Below, in pieces: positions 1 through 9,354 of a DNA stretch of 57,746 nucleotides. The stretch is from Salinisphaeraceae bacterium. Lineage in GTDB: Bacteria; Pseudomonadota; Gammaproteobacteria; Nevskiales; Salinisphaeraceae. The translations under genes were made by a program, and so were the position numbers. The notes under the pieces were generated by a model. It ran no database searches, was not told where the DNA came from, and saw only the letters and a program-made list of their open reading frames with translations. The number at the start of each line of letters is the position of its first letter. Position 1 is the first letter of the stretch. The DNA lies in the NCBI GenBank assembly GCA_002683405.1, contig NYTH01000008.1, positions 118,040 through 175,785 on the forward strand, read 5' to 3'.

Positions 1-383
1 ATCGGTCGACGCAGTAGCCCGGCCGGTAATCGGGGCTCGGCAATGCCGAATCGATTGGTTCGCCAGCAGCCGGCGCGCGCCAACGGCGCAAACATCAGCT
101 GGCCCGAGATGCCCGAAGAGAGTATCGGCACATGAAAAACCTTGCCGACGCCGCGCGTCAGATCACACAGATGCAGGGGGTCAGCCTCCGCCCCGAACGG
201 TAGATAAAGGCCGATGTGCCGGGCGGCGGGAAACCACGGTGTCCGAATAAGGCGCTGCAGAGCCAGGCGGCTGGCTTCATCGCGATAGGCGCGCGGGAGC
301 GCCGCTCGCGCGCGGCGAAGTCGCGCCCGCTGCGCTGCGGGATCGTCTGAGGGGGTATTCAGGGGTGCGTTCGAGTCGATCAA
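1..383 (-). CDS. ygfA: 5-formyltetrahydrofolate cyclo-ligase, 5' part (runs off the left edge)
   Basis: The family converts 5-formyl-THF to 5,10-methenyl-THF using ATP, in cytosolic one-carbon metabolism. About 127 N-terminal codons are present; the C-terminal end lies outside the window. After a basic, arginine-rich helix the translation shows the family core LYLPFGAEADPLHL, then a segment around VFHVPIL. The start is inferred as TTG at 383..381, because no ATG or GTG fits and a GGGAG ribosome-binding site sits 9 nt upstream. That site lies in the 3' strand of the 6S RNA directly upstream. The order ygfA / 6S RNA / zapA is a classical gammaproteobacterial arrangement and supports the call. 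The exact start is inference. Confidence 0.8.
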   Translation of the reverse strand, partial: MIDSNAPLNTPSDDPAAQRARLRRARAALPRAYRDEASRLALQRLIRTPWFPAARHIGLYLPFGAEADPLHLCDLTRGVGKVFHVPILSSGISGQLMFAPLARAGCWRTNRFGIAEPRLPAGLLRRP

Positions 384-392
384 AGCCGGCAA

Positions 393-566
393 CTCCCGCC
401 TGTGCCGTCGGCCGCCTTAGACCTTGAGCAAAGCTCAAGTGGGGACAACCACATCAGCTTAGGCTTTCCGCAGCCAGGGCGGACATGCTCACCACTAACG
501 CTTTATGACCCCGGGGTTGGTAATTAGGCTCAATGGTACCCGGGGGCCGTCGAACACGGCAGGAGA
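393..566 (-). ncRNA. ssrS: 6S RNA
   Basis: 6S RNA mimics an open promoter and sequesters sigma-70 RNA polymerase in stationary phase. Seen here: an outer closing helix pairing CTCCTGCC at the 5' end (about 566-557) with GGCGGGAG at the 3' end (400-393). An internal block GTGGTGAGCATG followed by CGGAAAGCCTAAG is very like the conserved 6S core downstream of the central bubble. There is also an ACTTGAGC/GCTCAAG hairpin near 431-450. It lies between zapA and ygfA, its usual place. Length is about 174 nt against about 184 nt in E. coli. Ends are set from the closing helix and may be off by several nt. Confidence 0.85.
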
Positions 567-589
567 GCCGAAGCTCATCCTACGCCGCG

Positions 590-904
590 TCAGCGGTTGG
601 CTTCAAGCACTGATTCGATCTGCAGCTGTAGCTGCTTGAGGCGATCACCGGCCTCGTCGTCCACTTTCCGGCGCTTGCTCCGGTTCTGCTGTTCGAGCAG
701 CTCGCGCGCCATGTTCAGGGCGGTCATCACCGCCAATCTTTCGGACCCCAGCGACTGCCCCTTCTTTTTCAGGCCGGCCATGCGGGCGCTGAGATATTCG
801 GCCGATTCGAGCAGCGACTCCCGCTCGTTCTCCGGGCAGAGCACCTGGTAGTCACGGTCGAGAATACGCACCGTCAATTCGGTGCTCCGGGTCTGATCAC
901 TCAT
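590..904 (-). CDS. zapA: Cell division protein ZapA
   Basis: ZapA binds FtsZ at midcell and bundles protofilaments to stabilise the Z ring. The 104-residue product has the family layout: an N-terminal globular head with VRILDRDYQVLCPENE (about residues 12-27), then a long helix ending in a coiled coil rich in K, E, Q and L. The segment ERLAVMTALNMARELL is typical of ZapA. It overlaps the upstream small coiled-coil gene by 4 nt (ATGA), so the two are probably translationally coupled. It is followed by 6S RNA and ygfA on the same strand. Length matches the family. Confidence 0.93.
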   Translation of the reverse strand: MSDQTRSTELTVRILDRDYQVLCPENERESLLESAEYLSARMAGLKKKGQSLGSERLAVMTALNMARELLEQQNRSKRRKVDDEAGDRLKQLQLQIESVLEANR

Positions 905-1107
905 GCTTCCTGGGCCTCGGCTTCTTCTTCGAGCGCGACGATACGCTGGACCACGGCCTGCAGCCGATGGCGCATGTCCTCCTGCTTCTTGAGCAGCGCG
1001 TCGTGATGTTTGAGCAGGGCCTCATGCCGGTGCGCCAGGTCGCGATAGCTGGCCAGCAGCTCCGACACGCGGTCTTCGAACTGGTAGATGTCAAAATCGT
1101 CCGCCAT
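901..1107 (-). CDS. Small coiled-coil protein of the TIGR02449 type (ZapB-like), upstream of zapA
   Basis: A 68-residue, highly charged, almost wholly helical protein beginning MADDFDIYQFEDRV, with heptad-like L/A spacing to the end. Small coiled-coil proteins of this size directly upstream of zapA are common in gammaproteobacteria and are grouped as TIGR02449. A role in division next to ZapA is inferred from position and the ATGA overlap. An alternative reading frame covers the same bases but has no sensible composition. The leader has a good sigma-70-like promoter (1142-1170). Confidence 0.8.
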   Translation of the reverse strand: MADDFDIYQFEDRVSELLASYRDLAHRHEALLKHHDALLKKQEDMRHRLQAVVQRIVALEEEAEAQEA

Positions 1108-1141
1108 CGCTGAGCGACTCCGCTAACAAAATCGGTCCGCG

Positions 1142-1170
1142 AGTATAGCCCGGGGCGCCTGTGCTGATAA
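1142..1170 (-). promoter_or_regulatory. Sigma-70-like promoter for the coiled-coil/zapA/6S/ygfA unit
   Basis: On the minus strand a -35 TTATCA (1170-1165) and a -10 TATACT (1147-1142) are separated by 17 nt. The start codon of the first gene lies about 35 nt downstream. Matches are 4/6 and 5/6. Predicted only. Confidence 0.45.
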
Positions 1171-1236
1171 ATTGGGGCGGGTTCGCGGCTGCAGCGCATC
1201 GTGACTCATGAAAATAAGCGTTCAGGGAGAAAACAG

Positions 1237-1506
1237 ATGAATTCACCGGACCAGAGCACCGGCGCGCGCGCCTACTGGCGCGCGAATCTGCGATTGCTGG
1301 CCAAGCTGATCCTGATCTGGGCGTTCGTGTCCTTCGGTCTGGGCATATTCCTGGCGGGATGGCTCGACCAGTTCCGGATCGGCGGCTATCCGCTGGGTTT
1401 CTTCTTTGCCCAGCAGGGCGCCATCTATGTGTTCATTGCGCTGATCTTCGTTTACGTGCGTCGCATGAACCGTCTCGACAGGCAGTACGGCGTGAACGAG
1501 GAATAG
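1237..1506 (+). CDS. DUF4212 small membrane subunit paired with a sodium symporter
   Basis: An 89-residue protein with two hydrophobic helices (about residues 24-46 and 57-77) and a conserved YWRANLR stretch near the N-terminus. This is the pattern of DUF4212 proteins, which are encoded immediately before VC_2705-type sodium:solute symporters. The large symporter gene begins 6 nt after the stop, so the two form an operon and probably a two-component transporter. I chose ATG 1237 because AGGGAGA lies 6-9 nt upstream. An in-frame GTG at 1201 lacks a ribosome-binding site. Confidence 0.85.
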   Translation: MNSPDQSTGARAYWRANLRLLAKLILIWAFVSFGLGIFLAGWLDQFRIGGYPLGFFFAQQGAIYVFIALIFVYVRRMNRLDRQYGVNEE

Positions 1507-1512
1507 ACGGTC

Positions 1513-3297
1513 ATGGATACACAAACCTGGATTTATCTGGTGGTGGGGGCGTCCTTCGCTTTGTATATCGGCATTGCCATCTGGTCGCGCGCCGGCAGCA
1601 CGAGCGAGTTCTACGTGGCGGGCGGCGGTGTGCATCCGGTTGCCAACGGCATGGCCACGGCGGCCGACTGGATGTCCGCCGCATCGTTCATTTCCATGGC
1701 GGGACTGATCGCGTTCCTGGGTTACGACGCGTCGGCCTACCTGCTCGGCTGGACCGGGGGCTATGTGCTGCTGGCCCTGCTGCTCGCGCCGTATCTTCGC
1801 AAGTTCGGCAAGTTCACCGTGCCGGAATTCATCGGCGAGCGCTTTTATTCACGCACGGCGCGCGTGGTGGCGGTGGTCTGCCTGATCGTGGCGTCCGTCA
1901 CCTACGTCATCGGGCAGATGAAGGGCGTGGGCGTGGCGTTCGGCCGGTTTCTGGAGGTGCCCTTTGATGTGGGCGTGTTCATCGGCATGGGCATCGTGTT
2001 CTTCTACGCCGTTCTGGGCGGCATGAAGGGGATTACCTACACGCAGATTGCGCAGTACTGCGTGCTGATTTTCGCCTTCACGGTGCCCGCCATTTTCATC
2101 TCCATCCAGCTGACCGGCTGGCCGCTGCCGCAGGTCGGTCTGGGCGCCACCATGGCTGACGGCAGCGGCGTCTACCTGCTCGACAAGCTGGACGCCGTGA
2201 TCACCGATCTCGGCTTTGCCGAATACACCGCGCACAAGGGCAGCGACGTGAACATGGCGCTGCTGACGCTGTCACTGATGATCGGCACCGCGGGGCTGCC
2301 GCACGTCATCATCCGCTTTTTCACCGTGCCCAACGTGGCAGACGCGCGGCGTTCGGCGGGCTGGGCGCTGGTGTTTATCGCCATCTTGTACACCACCGCG
2401 CCGGCGGTGGGCGCCATGGCGCGGCTGAACCTCATGAACACCGTACAGACCGGCCCCGTGGGCGAGCCCGAGAGCAACCTGGCCTACGATCAGCGGCCGG
2501 ACTGGTTCCGGACCTGGGAGGGCACCGGCCTGCTGCGCTTCGAAGACAAGAACGAAGACGGCCGCATTCAGTACTACGATGACAGCAACCCGGCGTTCGC
2601 GGACCGCGCCGAATCGCTGGGCTGGCAGGGCAACGAGATGACGACCGTGGATCGCGACATCATGGTCCTGGCCAATCCGGAAATAGCCAGCCTGCCCAAC
2701 TGGGTCATCGCACTGGTGGCGGCCGGGGGACTGGCGGCCGCGCTGTCCACGGCCGCAGGACTGCTGCTCGCAGTCGCTTCGGCCATTTCCCATGATCTGC
2801 TCAAGGGCATGTTCATGCCGCGGATCAGCGAGAAGCAGGAGCTGAGGGCCGGGCGCATCGCCATGGCCGGCGCGGTCTTGCTGGCGGGCTATCTCGGCCT
2901 GAATCCGCCGGGCTTTGCCGCGCAGGTGGTGGCGCTGGCATTTGGGCTGGCGGCTTCATCGCTCTTCCCGGCGCTGATGATGGGTATCTTCAGCAAGCGG
3001 GTGAACCGGGCGGGCGCCATTACCGGCATGCTGGCCGGCCTGAGCAGCACGCTGCTGTACATCTTCCTGTACAAGGGCTGGTTCTTTGTGCCCGGCACCA
3101 ACCTGTTGCCGGATGACGCAGCCCACTGGATTCTCGGCATTCAGCCGGAGTCCTTTGGCGCGGTCGGGGCCCTGCTCAATTTCGTCTTTGCACTGCTGGT
3201 GTCGCGGCTGACAGCGCCGCCGCCTGACGACATTCAGGAGCTGGTGGAAAACGTGCGCGTGCCGCGAGGGGCTACCGTGCCGGGCCAGTCGCACTGA
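1513..3297 (+). CDS. Sodium:solute symporter, VC_2705 subfamily (ActP-like)
   Basis: A 594-residue inner-membrane protein with about 13 hydrophobic helices and solute:sodium symporter hallmarks (GGVHPVANGMATAADWMSAA near the N-terminus; AALSTAAGLLLAVASAISHD later). The subfamily is related to acetate/short-chain carboxylate carriers; the substrate is not evident here. A hydrophilic loop at about residues 315-390 contains DKNEDGRIQYYD (345-356), which has the acidic spacing of an EF-hand calcium loop. It follows the DUF4212 gene with a 6-nt gap. A strong terminator follows at 3318-3347. Confidence 0.9.
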   Translation: MDTQTWIYLVVGASFALYIGIAIWSRAGSTSEFYVAGGGVHPVANGMATAADWMSAASFISMAGLIAFLGYDASAYLLGWTGGYVLLALLLAPYLRKFGKFTVPEFIGERFYSRTARVVAVVCLIVASVTYVIGQMKGVGVAFGRFLEVPFDVGVFIGMGIVFFYAVLGGMKGITYTQIAQYCVLIFAFTVPAIFISIQLTGWPLPQVGLGATMADGSGVYLLDKLDAVITDLGFAEYTAHKGSDVNMALLTLSLMIGTAGLPHVIIRFFTVPNVADARRSAGWALVFIAILYTTAPAVGAMARLNLMNTVQTGPVGEPESNLAYDQRPDWFRTWEGTGLLRFEDKNEDGRIQYYDDSNPAFADRAESLGWQGNEMTTVDRDIMVLANPEIASLPNWVIALVAAGGLAAALSTAAGLLLAVASAISHDLLKGMFMPRISEKQELRAGRIAMAGAVLLAGYLGLNPPGFAAQVVALAFGLAASSLFPALMMGIFSKRVNRAGAITGMLAGLSSTLLYIFLYKGWFFVPGTNLLPDDAAHWILGIQPESFGAVGALLNFVFALLVSRLTAPPPDDIQELVENVRVPRGATVPGQSH

Positions 3298-3317
3298 CTG
3301 CGAGAGGCCGCGCGAAC

Positions 3318-3347
3318 GAAAAAGCCCGCCGGATGGCGGGCTTTTTC
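3318..3347. terminator. Bidirectional rho-independent terminator
   Basis: A GC-rich stem GCCCGCC / GGCGGGC with a 4-nt loop is flanked by A5 on the left and T5 on the right. It can therefore end transcription of the symporter from the left and of the protease gene from the right. It sits between the two convergent stop codons. Confidence 0.9.
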
Positions 3348-3381
3348 GTGGGTTACCGCGGGTTTCGCGGCCGCTGCGCGC

Positions 3382-4797
<1,416 letters not shown>

Positions 4798-4948
4798 GTG
4801 AAGCTCCTCGATCTGTATTGATGCAGGCGCCGGGCCCGTGACGCGCTGCACGTCGACGGTCCGGTGCCGGTCTGATTGCTCAGACCATTTTTTCGCGCGC
4901 GAGTTTCGAAACGGCGGGCCGGATCGCTGCCGGCCCGAGCGGCCCGGT

Positions 4949-5575
4949 TCAGAGCAGGCGCTGATTCATGGTGTAGGTGCCCACGATGCTGGCTTCGGCC
5001 AGCACATGGCCCTTGATGGCCTCGAGCACCGCGGGGCCGTCGAATTCGCCGCTTACGTTCACCCGGTCGATATCCAGGGCAAACAGCTTGAAGTGATAGT
5101 GGTGCATGAGGCTGTCGTTCCACGGGGGCGCCGGGCCGTCGTAGCCGAAGTACTTGCCGCCCATGTCCGGGTCTTCGGCGAACCAGTCGGTAAAGCTATT
5201 CAGACCCTGGCGGGCGACGTCGGGGCCCGGCGGCTGTATCTTTCCGCCGGCGGTTACCTCGGCCGAGCATTCACCTTCCTCGATCCGGGTGAGATGCGCG
5301 GGAATATCCACCATGGCCCAGTGATAGAAGTCCACGCGCGGCAGGTCCTCCGGGACTTCCCTATCTTCCTGGTTCACGTCGTCCGGCTTGCTCGGCACGT
5401 CCGGGTCCACGCAGACGAGGGCGAAGGACCGGGTGCCCTCCGGCGCGCCGGACCAGGCCAGCTGCGGATTGCGGTTCTGGGACAGCTTGAAGTGGTTTTC
5501 CGCATCCGGTGCGCCGAACGCGTACGGCTCGGGAATGCGCTCGCCGTCGGCAAAAGCAGTGCTTGTCAGGTCCAT
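4949..5575 (-). CDS. YbhB/YbcL-family PEBP (Raf kinase inhibitor-like) protein
   Basis: A 208-residue member of the phosphatidylethanolamine-binding protein fold. Seen: the ligand-pocket motif around FALVCVDPDVPSKPDD, the VDFYHWAMVDIP strand, and the C-terminal HHYHFKLFALD. There is no clear signal peptide, so probably cytosolic. The bacterial role is poorly defined. ATG 5575 is preceded by AAAGGAG with ideal spacing; upstream in-frame starts lack one. It lies 34 nt downstream of sohB on the same strand and may be co-transcribed. Confidence 0.9.
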   Translation of the reverse strand: MDLTSTAFADGERIPEPYAFGAPDAENHFKLSQNRNPQLAWSGAPEGTRSFALVCVDPDVPSKPDDVNQEDREVPEDLPRVDFYHWAMVDIPAHLTRIEEGECSAEVTAGGKIQPPGPDVARQGLNSFTDWFAEDPDMGGKYFGYDGPAPPWNDSLMHHYHFKLFALDIDRVNVSGEFDGPAVLEAIKGHVLAEASIVGTYTMNQRLL

Positions 5576-5609
5576 TGATGGCTCCTTTGATTGTCGTCCT
5601 GCGGAAATA

Positions 5610-6641
5610 TCAACGCGGCAACCATGCCGGTAAATGCCGGCGCAGGGCAACGGCGGCATTCTGCGCCACCCGGTCGGTCAGCGACGGGCGCGTCTTGTAG
5701 CTGACCGTGAACACCTGGCGCTCATCGCGGGCCGCAGCCAGCATGTAGTCGTCGCTGGTGCTGATGCTGTCCACGAGCTTGAGCTCCAGCGCTTTGCTGC
5801 CGTACCAGTGCTCGCCCGTGGCCACCGCGTCCACGTCCAGCTCGGGCCGGTTGTCGGCTACGAAGCGCTTGAAGAGGCCGTGCGTTTCCTCCAGCTCCTC
5901 GCGGAACTTGGCGCGGTCAGCATCGGTATTTTCGCCGAAAACGGTCAGGGTGCGCTTGTGGTCACCGGCGGTGTGCATTTCGTAGTCGATGTTCTTTTCC
6001 TTGAGCAGCCGGTTGAAGTTGGGCATCTGGCCCACCACGCCGATGGAGCCGATGATGGCGAAGGGCGCGGCGATGATGCGGTCCGCCACGCAGGCCATCA
6101 GGTAGCCGCCGCTGGCGGCCAGCTTGTCCACGGCGGCCGTGAGCTTGACGCCGTTGTCCGGCAGCCGGCGCAGTTGCGAGGCGGCCAGGCCGTAGCTGTG
6201 CACCATGCCGCCCGGCGATTCCAGGCGAATGAGCACTTCATCGTCGGATTCGGCCACCTGCAGGATGGCGTTGATTTCCTCGCGCAGATTGTCCGCGGCG
6301 GAGGCCTTGATGTCGCCGTCGAAGTCGATCACGAACAGGCGGTTGCCGCGATGTTTCTTGCCCAGCTTTTCGGCCTTCGCTTCCTGCTTGGCCTTGGCCT
6401 TGAGTTTCTTGTGCAGGCTCTTGAGTTCGGTCTTGCCCAGCATTTCGTGATGCAGGGTGTCGGCCATGCGCTGGAGGCGTTCGTTGATGTTGCGTACTTC
6501 CAGGCTTTCCTGGCTCATCTTCTTGAGCTGCTGTACGGAACTGGCAATCCAGGCGAACACGACGCCGATAGCCACGACCACGGTCACGGCCTTGGCAAGG
6601 AACAGGCCGTAGTCCACGGCGAGCTGAATGAGTGTGTCCAT
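5610..6641 (-). CDS. sohB: Inner-membrane S49 peptidase SohB
   Basis: SohB is an SppA-related membrane peptidase facing the periplasm. The 343-residue product has an N-terminal transmembrane helix (about residues 14-34), a charged lysine-rich linker (70-100), and the S49 fold. The Ser/Lys dyad is visible: Ser177 in KLAASGGYL and Lys229 in GDHKRTLTVFGENTD. Length agrees with E. coli SohB. Its neighbours, a PEBP gene downstream and hemH upstream, share the strand. Confidence 0.93.
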   Translation of the reverse strand: MDTLIQLAVDYGLFLAKAVTVVVAIGVVFAWIASSVQQLKKMSQESLEVRNINERLQRMADTLHHEMLGKTELKSLHKKLKAKAKQEAKAEKLGKKHRGNRLFVIDFDGDIKASAADNLREEINAILQVAESDDEVLIRLESPGGMVHSYGLAASQLRRLPDNGVKLTAAVDKLAASGGYLMACVADRIIAAPFAIIGSIGVVGQMPNFNRLLKEKNIDYEMHTAGDHKRTLTVFGENTDADRAKFREELEETHGLFKRFVADNRPELDVDAVATGEHWYGSKALELKLVDSISTSDDYMLAAARDERQVFTVSYKTRPSLTDRVAQNAAVALRRHLPAWLPR

Positions 6642-6685
6642 AAAGAGGGCTTTTTCGTTCGAATGCGGCGGCCTAGTGTAGTGCG

Positions 6686-7672
6686 CTAGAGCCAGCCGGT
6701 GAGTTCGCGGCGGGCCACCCGGGCCAGCGCCGCCACATGTTCGGGCGAGTCGTTCAGCGCGGGAATATAGTTCAGCCGCTCGCCGCCGGCTTCCTCGAAA
6801 TTCTCGCGGTTTTCCATGGCGATTTCCTCGAGTGTCTCCAGACAGTCGGCGGAAAACCCTGGGCAGATCACGTCCACCGTCTTGACGCCGGCTTCACCCC
6901 AGGCTTCCAGCGTCTTGTCGGTATAGGGCTGCAGCCAGGGCTCGCGCCCGAACCGGCTCTGGAAGGTCAGGGCCCAGCGGTCGGAGGGTAGACCCAGCTG
7001 CTCGGCCAGGAGTTCCGCCGTGTGGCGGCACTGGTCGGGGTAGGGGTCGCCCTTGTCGGCATAGCGCTGGGGAATGCCGTGGAAGGACATCATGAGCTTT
7101 TCGCCGCGCTCGTGATCGCGCCAGAAGCGGCGAACCGACTCGGCGAGTGCGGCAATGTACGAGGGCTCGTCGTGATAGCCCATGCAGCTGCGAACGCTCG
7201 GCTGCACGCGATAGTGCCGCAGCACGTCGGCCAGCTTGTCGACCGTGGTGGCGGTGGTACTGGCGGAATACTGCGGGTAGAGCGGCAGCAGCAAGACGCG
7301 ACTGACTCCGGCATCGGTCAGCGATTTCAGCGCGCTGGCGATGGACGGATTGCCGTAGCGCATGCCCAAGGCCACGTGGACATCGTCACCCAGCGCCTTT
7401 TGCAGCGCTGCGGCCTGTCTGCGGCCGATATCGAGCAGGGGCGAGCCGTTGTCGGTCCACACCTTGGAATACGCTTTGGCCGATAGCCGGGGCCGGATCA
7501 GCAGGATCACGCCATACAGCAGCGGCAGCCAGAACCAGCGCGGCGCTTCCACCACCCGCGGGTCGGACAGGAATTCGGCCAGATAGCGGCGGACGGGGCC
7601 GGTTTCGGGCGCGTCAGGGGTGCCAAGGTTGGTCAGCAGCAGACCAACCTTCTTGTTGCTTGCAGCTCTCAC
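6686..7672 (-). CDS. hemH: Ferrochelatase
   Basis: Inserts ferrous iron into protoporphyrin IX, the last step of heme synthesis. The 328-residue product has the family motifs LLLTNLGTPDAPE near the N-terminus, the metal-binding His in MMSFHGIPQRY, the TFQSRFGREPWL stretch and the acidic ETLEEIAMEN motif. The start is read as GTG 7672, which overlaps the stop of the upstream symporter (GTGA) and gives the expected N-terminus. The longer open frame reaching 7984 is only an antisense-like extension inside the symporter gene. Confidence 0.93.
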   Translation of the reverse strand: MRAASNKKVGLLLTNLGTPDAPETGPVRRYLAEFLSDPRVVEAPRWFWLPLLYGVILLIRPRLSAKAYSKVWTDNGSPLLDIGRRQAAALQKALGDDVHVALGMRYGNPSIASALKSLTDAGVSRVLLLPLYPQYSASTTATTVDKLADVLRHYRVQPSVRSCMGYHDEPSYIAALAESVRRFWRDHERGEKLMMSFHGIPQRYADKGDPYPDQCRHTAELLAEQLGLPSDRWALTFQSRFGREPWLQPYTDKTLEAWGEAGVKTVDVICPGFSADCLETLEEIAMENRENFEEAGGERLNYIPALNDSPEHVAALARVARRELTGWL

Positions 7673-9336
7673 GGATTGATATTGCCGGTCTTCAGACGTT
7701 CGACATAGTCCCGGTAGGCCGCCATGGCCCGGGAGCCGAGCAGCACGATGATCGGGAGGTTGATGGCCACCATGAAGCCCAGGGCGATGGTGGACAGGCT
7801 GTCCAGCTCGCGCGCGGTGTCGACAATGCCGATACAGGCCACGAACAGCAGCGCGCAGTAGACAAGCCGATAGGGTAACACCGCCGCGTTCCCCGCGAGG
7901 TAGATCACCCCTTGCTCGCCGTAATAGCTCCAGGTGATGGCCGTGGAGATGGCGAACAGCCAGACCGCCAGCGTGACCATCCACTGACCGAGGCCGTCGG
8001 CCGCGCTGTCAAACGCCTTGGCCGTCAGCGTGGAGGCGGTGTAGTCGACAAACAGGCCGGCCTCTGCAAAGCCGGGCTGACTGAGTGCCTCCATCCGGCC
8101 CCAGTCGATTACGGGGCCGTTTTCCGAATCGACTACGTCGCCGAACAGGCGCTGCCGGTTGCCGGTGGATTCGGCGACCACGAAGACCTTGCTGCCGGGG
8201 GCGAGCGACTCCCGGCTGCCGGCGGGCAGGGTGGATGAGTCGAGCGTCCAGCCCGCGCCGGTGTCGGTGAAGGCCGGCGGGGTGTCCCACTGTCCGGCGG
8301 GCGCGCGATTCCAGACGCCGCTGGACAGAATGACCAGCGCGGTAATGGTGCAGACGACCAGCGTATCGATGAACGGCTCCAGACCGCCTACCACGCCTTC
8401 GGTCACCGGCTCGCGGGTCCGTACTGCCGAGTGGGCTATCGGCGCGCTGCCCATGCCGGCCTCGGACGAAAACAATGCCCGCTTCATGCCGAAGATGAAG
8501 GCGGCCCCGACGCTGGCACCCACGAACGCGCCGCCGGCCTCCGCCGGCGAAAAGGCGCTGACAAAAATTAGCCGGAAGATACCGGGTAACTGGTCGGCGT
8601 TGACGAACAGCACGAATACCCCGGCGCCCACGTAAATGAAACACATGAACGGCACAAGCGTGGCGGCAATGCGACCGATGCGCTTGATGCCGCCGACGAT
8701 GACCAGACCGACAATCACGGCGAGCACGGCGCCGGTAATCCACGGCGCCACGCCGAAGTATTCGCGCGTCGTGTCGCCGACACTCCAGGACTGGAACATG
8801 TTGCCGCCCGTAAACGCGAACAGGATCAGCGGGATGCAGAACAGCCCGCCGACAAAGCCGCCCAAGCCCTTGAGCCGGGGCGACAGCTCGGTAAAGCCGT
8901 GGCGGGCCACCCACATGGTGCCGCCGTGCGGGTTGTCCTTGTCATCGGTGTTGCGATAGAGCATGGACAGCAGCACTTCGGTGGCCTTGATGGCCATGCC
9001 GAAGAAACCCACGACCCACATCCAGAACACCGCACCCGGCCCGCCCAGCTCCACCGCAATGGCCACCCCCGCGATGTTGCCCAGCCCGACGGTGGCGGAT
9101 AGAGCCGCAGAGAGCGCCTGGAAATGGGATATGACCCCGGCGCCTTCGCCGCTGGTCCAGCGGCCGCTGATCAGCCCGAAGCCGTGCGTGAGCGAGCGGG
9201 ACTGGATGAATCCGCTCCACAGCGTGAACAGCACGCCCACCAGCAGCAGGCAGACCAGCACCGGCACCGACAGCATGACGCCATTGATGGCATCCAGTAC
9301 GGCAAAGAAATCGTCACCCACGAGTCGGTCCCCCAT
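7669..9336 (-). CDS. AGCS-family sodium:alanine/glycine symporter
   Basis: A 555-residue inner-membrane carrier of the alanine/glycine:cation symporter family. Seen: the N-terminal FTLWSGFIQ segment, the signature region around GLGNIAGVAIAVELGGPGAV, EAGMGSAPIAHSA, and about ten hydrophobic helices. Residues about 340-448 form a hydrophilic insertion between membrane segments, making it longer than the usual 450-480. ATG 9336 is given. A GTG at 9321 has a better-placed GGGGGA 7 nt upstream and may be the true start. It lies 18 nt after the NSS gene and overlaps hemH by 4 nt. Confidence 0.9.
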   Translation of the reverse strand: MGDRLVGDDFFAVLDAINGVMLSVPVLVCLLLVGVLFTLWSGFIQSRSLTHGFGLISGRWTSGEGAGVISHFQALSAALSATVGLGNIAGVAIAVELGGPGAVFWMWVVGFFGMAIKATEVLLSMLYRNTDDKDNPHGGTMWVARHGFTELSPRLKGLGGFVGGLFCIPLILFAFTGGNMFQSWSVGDTTREYFGVAPWITGAVLAVIVGLVIVGGIKRIGRIAATLVPFMCFIYVGAGVFVLFVNADQLPGIFRLIFVSAFSPAEAGGAFVGASVGAAFIFGMKRALFSSEAGMGSAPIAHSAVRTREPVTEGVVGGLEPFIDTLVVCTITALVILSSGVWNRAPAGQWDTPPAFTDTGAGWTLDSSTLPAGSRESLAPGSKVFVVAESTGNRQRLFGDVVDSENGPVIDWGRMEALSQPGFAEAGLFVDYTASTLTAKAFDSAADGLGQWMVTLAVWLFAISTAITWSYYGEQGVIYLAGNAAVLPYRLVYCALLFVACIGIVDTARELDSLSTIALGFMVAINLPIIVLLGSRAMAAYRDYVERLKTGNINP

Positions 9337-9354
9337 CCGGCCGGTGAGCCGGTA

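Noticed and set aside
7673-7984. Extended N-terminus of ferrochelatase
   Set aside because: The extra codons lie inside the upstream symporter gene and are His/Arg-rich; the GTGA overlap start gives the expected protein.
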